DNA of 64,000 nucleotides from Siphonodentalium dalli. Its lineage: Eukaryota > Mollusca > Scaphopoda > Gadilida > Siphonodentaliidae. Each line of letters begins with the position of its first letter. Within the stretch, counting starts at the first letter, position 1. Position numbers and translations under genes: made by a program. Where the stretch lies: positions 193,880,369 to 193,944,368 of the forward strand of contig CP136061.1 of NCBI GenBank assembly GCA_032622095.1. The letters run 5' to 3'. The notes under the pieces were generated by a model, which saw only the letters and a list, made by a program, of their open reading frames with translations, was not told the DNA's origin and ran no database searches. Of this stretch, positions 12,201-24,200 are shown piece after piece.

Positions 12201-15200
12201 TAAAATACTTGACGCTTTATGACTCTTGTTTCTTTCTCCTTTTTCCGAATCGGTTATAACGGGCCTTCCTTTTGCAGGTAACATGTTTTGTTTGCAACTC
12301 AATAATATTCGCGAACGGCCGTCGATAAAAGACACGCAACAGCTGTGATTTCAAGAACGGTAACTCGTAATGGCATAATTCTCCATTTTATGACTCCAGC
12401 CATAAATTATTTTATATCAAATAATTCAATGTTACTTTTACGATAGCCTGTTAACCGGAACTTTTTCAGTAGACATCGTCGACTCGAATTAGTTATTTTA
12501 TAATATAATATTCATATTAGATCGCTATTGTCACTGGGAATTTATTGAAATTGGGGTACAGTACCCCTTTAAGAAAGGAAACCCCATAATAATTTGATTA
12601 CATACCATTCCAATTGAAGAAATATGCCGACTATATGCAGGTGAAATTTTGTTTAAATGTTGAAGAAATTATATTCACGGCTCTCTAAATTATCATATTA
12701 TTTTTCCAAACTTTTCAGAATTGATTTGAGAAATTTAACTCATTCGAGTCGAACAAAATATTAATCAATGACACATATTCTGTAAATGACGGCATCACGA
12801 CACCGTCGGTTAGAATACTACTACACACAATATTGCTCATTTGAACAGTCAATTTTATTCAAACTTTTACGAAAATTTCGTCGAATATATCGTCGATCAC
12901 GATAATTTCGTTTTAGCTCGATACGATAATTAAAAAATATATCGATATTCGATATGATATCGATGAATCGTGAAGCCCTATCTGTAATTCCAAAACGTAT
13001 AACTTAAAAAGTTTGTACCAGAGAGCTGACTATTAAGAATGTCATGAAAATATGTCGGCAATTTTCCTAGCTTTGTGAACGTAGCCTTTGGGTCGAAAAT
13101 CACGTCGATGGTACGGCTAACGTTGACAATTTGGCTGACAGTTGGAAATTCGAATAAGGACACCCGCCCATGAATTGAAAACATGCATAGAAACATCCCT
13201 AGAACCGCCATGTTTGTAAATGTACACATTACCTTCTGCATTTTCGTGTGGTTTCTTGCGATCCCATGCACTGCATATTCACTTTCGTCGACAGAAAATA
13301 AAACTACAGACTTTGAACCTGCATGGGATATCGTGAACTCGCTATTGGACAGGAACGTCAGACGTAAGAGGGTTCACACTTTCATTTGGCCAAACTTTCA
13401 TTGCAGTGCACTATCAAACAATGTAATAAAACAATAATGAGGACTAACACTAATGAATCCTTTGTCTGTCATATATAAGGTTGAATGGTAGATGGTTGGT
13501 AGCCGGTAGGGGTATATTGTCAATTAAAGGTACGCAATCCGATAAAACTCATCTCAATAACTATTTCAATGGCTTCGGGGGTCCAAAATATTTGATTCGA
13601 GTCGAGGAAGTCACCCATCAAAAAGGTTCCAGACACGTAGGCGGAGGTGCGTTGGTCATCATCAGCTCAAAACTCGTTTTTTGCCGCAAACTGAATTTTT
13701 TTCCTCATGCCTATTTAAAAAAAATATATGATCAATTTTGACCCAGAAATAGCAATATACATTGTATATTGAAGTATATACTACATATAATGTCATATAT
13801 ACACATATATAGTTATATAGGGTGGAGTCTCACTTCAGAAGTTCAAAACCAATACTCAACCCCTCTTCTGGACGCATATAATTCACCAGTTGCAGACTGT
13901 GACCCGAAAAAATCGAAATGAAAACTGGACACTAAAAGATCTTGCCCGACATACGGAAAACAGACTCATATATTGAATATATATATGATGTTCTACTGCA
14001 TCTTCATTTATGATGTTCCTCACCATGCAGTGAACGAGGCCACATGCACAAGGGCAAACAATTTCATATCAAAGGCTGTGTCTATGTCAAAATGTATATT
14101 ATTCAAGAGTTACATTTCATTATATTGTACTCAAATGATGTGTTTTTCGTGAATTGACAATTTGGTAAGACAATTGAGGACATTAGGAACATTTTAAAAT
14201 GTGCAATGACTGTGACCTCAGTACATTTCTTGTTCGCAGTCACAACCAGTTTATATGAAAATAAATATATATATAGATTTTTAGTAACAAATATAGTTTG
14301 TAACTTTCTAAAATAGTAACAGTTATGTACCAATAGTGGCGACATAAATTTAAAAAACATTTCCTCGTGGCAGAATCTCCTATTCACGCTGGAGGGGTCA
14401 TGTTACTACGTTTTCATATTTTTGCAGCTTTCGACCAGGAACCAGTCTATTCAACAAGAGATATTTAGTGCGCGCAAATAAGCAGCACCAGAGTCGCAAA
14501 AACAATGACAGACGACATCCAGATAGAAATTTTCATTCAGTTATATCAATTTTGAGACGAAAATCATTCATTAAAATGTACTTTTACTTCCATTTATATA
14601 GAACTGTTGTCGAATTTTGCGCGATATAGACTGGTCCTTGTCTTTTTTCACCAAAAAGTTGAAACGTAGTACTCTGACCCTTTCTGTCCTATTGACAGGT
14701 CTCACTGACTCAGCATATGATTGTATACCCCTGAATCAATACAGAGAGTCCAGGGAAGAGATTCGACATATTTAACACTTTCACAATGGGAGCTGCTCTG
14801 GTGCAGTATTAAAGACCCTGTGTCAGTGAATTATCTCACATATGCGGGTCCCACACAGGGAGCCTCGCAAATACAAGAGAATGCACTGGCTTACAAGCTC
14901 AAGGTAAACACTGTTAGGCCAATGCTTCTCTTATATTATGCGAGGCTCTATATGGGAGACTCCCATATGTAAGAGAATGCATTGGCACATGGGTTTGAAA
15001 CATTTCAGGATGCTACAGTCATGGAATGGCTAAATGTTTGAAAACCCTGTGCCAATGGATTCTCGTATATTATGCGAGGCTCCATGTGGCCGATAGACTC
15101 GCACATATAAGAGAATGCATTGGCACAGGGTTTTCAAACATTTCAGGATGCTCCAGTCATGGCAGGGCTAAATGGCATGGTCTGCGGAGGGTTAGTGGAT

Positions 15201-18200
15201 TTTAAAAACATCTCTGCGCGATGTGTTAGCATATTAGTGTACACACACCAATGAAGATTCACGTCATAATATTGGATTAATATACATGTATTTGTATTTA
15301 TAGGTGTGTATGTATATGAATGTGTGTGCCTATATATACACATCTCCACAGGGAATGCTAGAATGGGCATACCTGTGTGTAATACTATAAAGTTATTATA
15401 CAATGTTGTGTACAGAATGTGCTTTTCTTGTATGAGTCCAGATTGTGGTGAAAAGTCATAGTGGATCAAGTCCAATATGACTTTTCACCACAACTTGGAC
15501 GAGTGTAAGAAAAACACATAATGTACACAACGTTGTATAATGACATTTGTATTATCCATATGTATGTTTATCCAAATTTTAAGAATAAATCTTTTGTGGT
15601 TATTGTTCGTATTTTCGGCACTTAATGCTCTATAAAAGCCTGTGTTTGATGGTCAGAAAGCATGATTTGGAACAGTAAACACGGAATGCAACAACTCAAT
15701 GCGGAAGTGAAACGTCTGCTAAATCCACCAGTGTGTCACGCGCATCACAATTTCACGGATTCATTTCTCAATAGAGTTAATTCGTGACGAATTCCCGATA
15801 AAAAACTCATATTGAACACTCGGGAGTCCAATGTGATTTCGAGAGTCCCGGATTATCACGTGACGGTTTTTGCCCAATCAGAAATAGTGTTAATTAACCC
15901 TTTACCCAACAAACCGGCCAAAACCGGCCAAATAAAGCTTCAACCGCATAAAATATCTTCGGTCTGTCTCAATAAAACCATACACATATGGATATCATTG
16001 GAACCGGCTCCTTGACCACATTGTGATAGTTACAGTTAGCCCTGTGCCAATGCATTCTCTTATATATGCGAGTCGACCATAGGTCGCCTCGCATATATAA
16101 GAGAATGCATTGGCCTAAAAAAAATCTTTTTTTAACACTTTTTACCATTTTTTCTTACATTCTTCAACAATTTTATAATTTTTAATGTGTTAAGCCAATG
16201 CATTCTCTTATATATGCGAGGCGACCTATGGTCGACTCGCATATATAAGAGAATGCATTGGCACAGGGCCCTTCTGTTGGGTAAAGGGTTTTAAAGGATG
16301 GATAATAATAATGTGTATTTTATATATCGCCACAGGGAATGCAATACCGGGCATACATGTATAATACTGTTAAAGGCCCACTTAATTTTCGAATGCCCAG
16401 AGTACATTATTCCATATTACATACCATTTGGAAGAGGAACCAAAAACATATATATTCCACCAGAATACGAAGCAGCTGTGGCCTAGGACTGTCCACCAAG
16501 TGATAGAGATTCATTCCAAGACTCCCCCCTTGTCAACCCAGAATGCATCAAAATTCAAACTAAGAGATATAGTTATTCCCCTTCCATTGAGTATAATAGA
16601 CTTTATAGTACAGTCCGGATCAAAATTAAATGCATGACTCACCTTGGTACCTTGGCAAAAACAACTTGTTCCCAGTTTATTTCACCGGATCAGTTAATAA
16701 TACAATGTTTTGGAGCTTCCTCTTTCAAATGGTGATTCGAAAATAATGTGGGCCTTTAAATGTGTATTATTATAAGTTTATATATATTTTGACCTTATAC
16801 AATAAGGACCAACGATTGCATAAGTTTATTTTTCGACGATTCCCTTTTGTTCAAGTACATTTGTCAAACATTTTTTTTTTCTCCAAATGTCTGTATACTT
16901 CTGTACGCAGTGTTTCACTGTGTGTCCAGTTTAACCCTTTATATACTGAATGGATTATCCCATTCAGTTCGAAAACTCATATACATTGGCACAGTCTATT
17001 GTTCATTTGGATATGTAATAAAAGCAGACGACTGACAGAAAATAGATAACACAAGAGCATGATTAATATATTCATTGGTGATAAATGTTCAGATAATAAC
17101 GTTGTTGAACTTATTAGCTGAACATTTCCTAAGGGAACTACTCGCCAATGAGTATTTATTATATAGCAAGAGTTAATGTGAACATGGGGTCGGTCTAACT
17201 ATAGGTATTTCCTGTATACCATGCAGCCTATAGTTTAAAAGAACAAACTATATATTGATTCGTAAATACGTTCATAATTCTGGTCATCTACTCGTTGTTT
17301 ACAAAGCATGCATACATACATATATATATACATATCCGATTCAACCCTTTACAAGACTTGAAATAGTGTGTCTGTCATTTGCAGAATGAGGTCCCCAGAG
17401 GATTAATTTAGTGATGCTACCCCGCATAGCGGGCTAGCATCACCAAATTCACCCTCTGGGAACCTCATTCTGCTGAGGTGTAAGCAGGGATGAGGTCCCC
17501 AGATGGTGAATTTGGTGATGCTAGCCCGCTATGCGGGGTAGCATCACTAAATTCACCCTCTGTGGACCTCATTCTGCAAATGACAGGCACACTATTTCAA
17601 GGCTAGACCCTTTATATCGATTCACAAATTAGACAATGTGTTGATTTCTAGTCAGTGTCGGTTTCGTTGATAGATTGTTCGCCGGACAATAAGTTAAAGA
17701 AGTTCGTGAATAGAACATTTATTGACCGGTTAACAATTGTGTGAATAATTTACAGCCGATACTGGGGAGCCTGTATGTTTTCTAAACTTGTCAAGAAAAT
17801 TGTGTGCAAACGAATATTGAGCCTTGTGGAATGTAATGATATAGTATATATGCGCACCAGTATGGTTTTCGAGGGGAAAACAAGATCAACACCACAACCA
17901 ATAATGAGACAAATGAATGGCATTGATAAGAGCATGATGCATGCAATGACATCAATACACGAATAGTTTTTTTAATTTGTCCAAGGAATTTGATACGATT
18001 GACCACGACACGCTCTTGCCAAATTAAAGGCCCACTTAATTTTCGAACCCCCAGATCACATTATATAAAATAAACGGCATATTATATACAATTTGAAAGA
18101 GGAAGCTCCAAAACATTGTATTATCACTTTATCCGGTGTAATAAACTGTGAACATGTTGCTTTTGTTAAGGTACCGACGTATTTTCTGTAGTGCAAATTC

Positions 18201-21200
18201 TACTATTTTCAATGGAAGGGGAATAACTCTATATCTCAATTTGAATTCTGTTGCATTCTGGAAGCGAGACGTGGGAAATGTTTCTTTGTTTCAGCTATTT
18301 TCTATTTACTATATGGGCACATTCTGGGACATATAATGATGAATTATAGTATTTATAGTATTTGAATTATATTTTATGCCATAGATTGTTATTAAAACCG
18401 TATATCATGGCACTATAAACAAAATAAGCGGCGACTCGAAAATTAAATGGGCCTTTAAAACATTATTGAATTCAAAAGCTATCTTGAGAATAGGAAAAAT
18501 ATGTACATTTATTTGACGCAACTATATGGATTACATACTGTTTACACTAAAATATTAGTTAATATATATCAAGTTTTCCATGTCTTTGTTGTAATTGTGT
18601 CAATTGTTAGAGGGGGTAACCCAGCATCTCTATATATTAGAGACCTTTCGCAAAATCACCATTACGGTTACAGATATGGACAATTTCCTGCCAGTATACG
18701 GCCAAATAATCGATCTTTATACGCACGGGGATTCATATGTGAGATGAAATATACCCCACGCAGATTATTATGTGCAGATGTGTCAAGGGTGTGCCACCTG
18801 TCCTGTTTGGGGACGCTCTAACATTAGCCGTGATAAGAACATATATATAGGATCTGAAAGAGATAACACATTACTTTTTCCACCAAATATATGTGTGGCT
18901 GACTATAGTGGGGCATATGCCGTCTCACCAATTAACCATCGTATGTAATTTGTGATGATGTCCACCTTACTATATGACAATATATCCTATCATACTCGCA
19001 ATAGTTATTTTGCGAAAGGCCTCTATTGACGATTCACGAACGCTTTTGTCGGTAATGAATACAAATTTGGTTGTTCGACATTTATAAGAGGCTCGTACCC
19101 AGGTATCAGGTGATTTTTTAAAGAGATAAATGAGCCGTTTGTGGTGCTAAATTGAGTGATATAAACACATTGTGATTGTTTTTAACATACAAGATGCATG
19201 GAACATCGAATACCCTTCAATACTGTTAATGCCTACGTAAAAAACAGAGATAACACCAACAAATTATCCATTTAAAGGCACGGGCGGCGTTCGTTGCATA
19301 AATATTCATATTTGTTCAAAGCGCCAGAATCAACAGAAGGAATATTAAAATATATATACATTTGTTCATATGCCAAACATAATCAGCGCGTAAATAGTAT
19401 ATTGTCGTCAAGACGTACGATGGTGTACGTAAACAAGAGCCTGCTCGTATTACAGAAGTTTTGCTTCTGTTTACATAACACAGCGCAATTCTATTGGTTA
19501 ACCACACACAAATGATATAAACGCTCTTTATTATTTCCATATCAGGAAAACAGTAACAATAACGCTCTTTATGTTTACCATGTCCGGATCTAGACAAAAA
19601 CCAGGTTCTGTAACGTTTTTTGCTTTTGTTTAAATAATAAAGGAAATACATTCGACAATAACATACTGTTTATGCCATATTTATGATTGGTATAAGAACA
19701 AAGTCTGTCTATATTTTACTATTCTTTCTGTTTATGGCGGTTTTTGACGGAGCTGAATATTTTAACAGCATATCCACCTCCAACGTATGTTTAAGTGCTA
19801 CAGGTCAAAGTTATGGAGGTGCATTCCATATATGGAACATGTTTTTCCAATTCATGAATATTCAGAATCCATATATAAGTTACTCTTCAATTGGATGCGT
19901 GATTGGCAGGTGTTTGATCACTAGCCATTGTTGATAGCGAGGCATGTTTCAATGTTATGGAAATATGTTGGTGAAATCTAAACGTGTTTGACCAATACGG
20001 GGATTACATTATGAGAAATAACTCTCGCTTAGATTAAGGTTATGCAGTTATAACCGAACAGTTTGTAGGCAATGCGAGTTTTAGAATTTGTCTTCACGCT
20101 TTTCGGTTATAACTACATAACCCTTATTAAAAAAAAGATTTAATTCTTAAATAATAGGGAACTATACTCCTTATATATAATGCAGTCTGTCTATATTTTA
20201 CTCTGTTACTCTGTTAATGGCGGTTTTTGATGGAGCTGAATATTTGAACAGCATTCCCACCGCCAACGCCGCCCGTATCTTTAAGATCGGTGTCCAAAAT
20301 GAGAGACAGTGTCATCAATATACAGAACGACACGATGTGTAAATGGGTTTGTCGATACGGCGCTCGTGCTGTCGCGGAAGGATAGAACGAGAGGCGCCGC
20401 GACAGCACGAGAGCCGTATCGACAAACCCATTTACACATCGTGTCGTTCTGTGTTTATTACACGCTTCGCGTCCTAGAATCCGTGCATTAAAAATGCAGG
20501 ATTAGAAGGTTTATCCAGGCTCATACAGGGCGTGTTTATCATGTGTGGTGATTCTTTTATTTGAATAGTTCCAGTTTGATGGTTGAGGCGAACGTCATGT
20601 ACGTCATTTTACGTCAACGAGATGCGTATGGAACGTACGTTCTTTACGGAATTGTAAATATGGAACAGCAATAACACGGTGCTTTTAGGAACAAGCGTGT
20701 AATAACTAAAGTAACAATAACGCTCAATTATAACCCTTTCTATACTAAATGGATTCGCCAAGTCAGTTAAAAATAAATCACCACAACACAAACTGACGTC
20801 AAATCGTGTTTATCTAGATGACTAAACACAGAATATAGAATATAACTGGGATTGTTGTCTGTATAAGTGAGCGACCATAGACAAATCGATCGATATTTCA
20901 CAGGTAGAAATTTGGATAATTAACTTACAGTATTGCATGGTGCTGTAACCAAACTGCTGTGATTGGAATCTCCCCCCCCCCCCGATTGTTTTTTCCTAAT
21001 TATTTACAAACACTGAGACTTCTATTGTTCAGCAGCATAAATAACACCCTTGTGGTTTGAGTGTGACTACATACGGTCATGTATGTTGCAATACTGCATG
21101 GGGCGTTTTAATGTGCCTTAGATTGAACCGAGATCTTAAAGGTATACTCAATCCGATCAGAGGGTCCCCATCTCAACAGATTCCAACAACAACAATCCGA

Positions 21201-24200
21201 TCAGCGGGTCCTATATTACTATTTCTTTGGCTTTGGGGGTAAAAAATATTTGATTCGAGGAACCCATCAAACAAAGCTCAGAGTTATTAGATATTGAATT
21301 TTGAAATTTGTTATTTTCACGAGATGAGTACTAATAATTGCCCTTAATTTCGTAATCTGCTCGAGATGTGTACACCAAAACACTAATCAAACAGACAAGG
21401 ATGGATAACTCTAAAATCAATTGGTAATAATAACGCAATTTTGACTGTGTTCTGGGACAGAAAGAATAGAAATAACGAAACTTCAAATATCGATATCTGA
21501 TCACCCTGAGCGTTGATTGGTATGTTCCTCGACTCGAATCAATTATTTTTTACCCCCAAAGCCAAAGAAATAGTAATATCGGACCCTCTGATCGGATTGA
21601 GTACCTTTAACTGGAGAAATATTTAGAAACAAAAGATATTATCATAATTTGTTACACGAATCTACCCTTATTCCATTCAATAAACCCATTTTATAAATTG
21701 TGATATTAAACGTTCGTTTAATAACAGGAAATAGTGCCAGGTGACCTTTGACTTCTGGTTTGTCGTCTGTTTACATTCCGCACTCTACGTCTCAAACTAC
21801 CATGGATTCCAATATTTTCCCAACAAACTCTAATGAATGGAGAGTTTGAAAAGTTATGTCATTAAATATATGCCATTAAATACGCCAAAGGGTCTTTATT
21901 TATCTATTTATTTACGCGCACAAACAACGCATAGTTACGTGAAACGTCATCGCATGCCTTATAGATGCCGATGTTAGTTTCGCCTCCCATTGGTTGATTT
22001 AAGTATGTTTTGTCGAGATTTTGGATCATGTAATAAATAGAATCTACAACTCGTCCCCAGTTTATAGCGGATTTTACAAAACTCGTCCAGTAAATTAGGT
22101 CTGGACCTCTTCAAAGACTCGGTCCAGATCTAATTTACTAGACTCGTTTTGTAAATTCCGCTATTAACTGGGGACTCGTTGTAGATCCTCTATATATAAA
22201 ACTTAAATTGTATCATACCCTGTTAATATAAAATGAACATAATATCAGTTGTCGTGAGCTAACTCGACAAATTCTCAACTCAATAAAGATCCAATGGAGC
22301 TTTCCACAGAGGCAACACCCACAGCGGTAGTACCACCCACTGGCAATAATCCAATCCACGCTTGCCCTTATGTTATAACTAGTTGAAATAGTTTCCTCGA
22401 TGCGCATTGCTTACATTTAATTTTTGGCATGTTTTTTATATGAACTCATTGCTCAATTTAACATTTAAATTTAAATTTTATTTTTTTAATTCCACAAAAA
22501 AATTATTTTGGAATGTTTTTAGATTGAACAACTTGCTCAATTTGACATTTAAATTTTAACGTTTAAATTTTAATTTTAAATTGTAAAGTTTAAATTACAT
22601 TTTTTTTAAATAAAATAAAATAAAATAATTATATTTTTTACACTTAACTGCTGACTCAATTAAAATTGAAATTTTCAATTTTAATTTTTAAATTAAATTT
22701 TGTTTCTAAATAAAATTTAATTTAATTATTGTATGTTTTTAGATTGAACTGCTGACTCAATTTAACATTTAACAAAACAATTAAATGAAATTTAATTTTA
22801 AAAAAATTTAAATTAAAAAAACAAACGCCGTTACAACGTATGCCAGGGAACCTCGAGTCACCACACCAAGTTTGGTTTAAATCGGTAGTCCAGTGGTCTG
22901 GGTGAAAAATAGTGAACAGCCTCACAGACAGATACTGCTCTTTTATATACATAGCTATACCGGAGAACATACATTCTTTTCGTCTTTAATTGTGAAAATT
23001 ATGACAAGTGTCATCCAAAATGAAAATATGTGTCATAACCATGGATAACTTTCCAACATCGTGGTGGAAATAGAAATTATGATTTGACAACAAAAATGTT
23101 GTTTGAATATAACCAATTTAACACTGAATCTATGCATGGATATCCGAATTGGGGTGAAGAACGATAGCATCAGAATTTATATGCAGCCAAAGACCGGCTC
23201 AGTCGCTGATTGGTCGAAAATATCTGATAATAAATATTTGATTGACAGCTGTCCATTCAGCAAAAAAAATTCAGCTGAGTTTATAGAAATTAAGAAAAAA
23301 TCTGCATAAATATAAGAGATTAATGCAGTAGAAGTGTGCTTTATTGGGGGGGGGGGGGGGATAAGAAATTAATGCAGTTTATAATGTGTGCTTTATTGGG
23401 GGGGGGGGGGGTAAGAAATGAATGCAGTTTAAGTGTGCTTTATTGGGGGGGGGTAAGAAATTAATGCAGTTTATTAGTGCTTTATTGGGGGGGGGGGGGG
23501 TAAGAAATTAATGCAGTTTAAGTGTGCTTTATTGGGGTGGGGGGGGGGGTAAGAAATGAATGCAGTTTAAAGTGTGCTTTATTTGGGGGGGGGTAAGAAA
23601 TGAATGCAGTTAAGTGTGCTTTATTGAGGTGTATGTCACTGTGGCAACTTACGTCACGTCCCGTCACGTCACGTCACGTTACATTACGTTACGTTATAGT
23701 ATGTTATCAAACTACATCAATTTCTTAACTAACATATCGATTGTTACCTCACAAATATATTTTCATTCAACATTTTTTTTAAACAAACTACCGCATATAT
23801 AGCATATACTATCTGTTATCAGAGGGTAGTGTTAGATATATCAAGATCAACTACATAGAAAGTGTACTCACGCCTCGTGCCAGGGACTCCTCGTTTGAAT
23901 CCAGCCCAATGGCCTTTTAAAACAGCCCAATCTCCATGTGGACCTTTGATCAGAACTGTTCGTTCTCCTGCTTTTGGGTTCAGCGTTATGTTGTTTTCTG
24001 GTCGCTCCACCTGTAACCGACAAATTGTTTTTGTTTTCGTATTTGTTTTTGTTTTCGCATTTTATGGTCATTAGTTTTTCTTTTTTATTTAAATTTGCAT
24101 TAGTCTTGAAATAGTGTTGTTTAATATTGTTTAGGGATTCAATAGGGGATCTCCTCGGTGAGCTTATACATTAAAATATGTGCATGTACTTTAATTCATT

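Larger units (their letters stand above)
6246..23871 (-). other. GRDP intron 3 (17.6 kb), transposon-packed
   Basis: It runs from the donor GC|GTGAGT at 23871 to the acceptor TTTTTTTCAG ending at 6246. It contains a dead Ty3/gypsy pol, a LINE fragment, tandem repeats, strong hairpins and at least eleven inverted-repeat elements listed separately. The gypsy remnant lies in the same orientation as the gene. Stretches 6246-6900, 11100-11920, 12580-13180, 13760-14780, 15180-15890, 16760-17340, 20460-21130 and 21615-22040 show nothing I can name, apart from the GGACAATC inverted repeats at 11030-11130. Confidence 0.85.

Noticed and set aside
18501-18821. 106-codon frame (+)
   Set aside because: It straddles the left end of a TA-flanked MITE and shows no domain.
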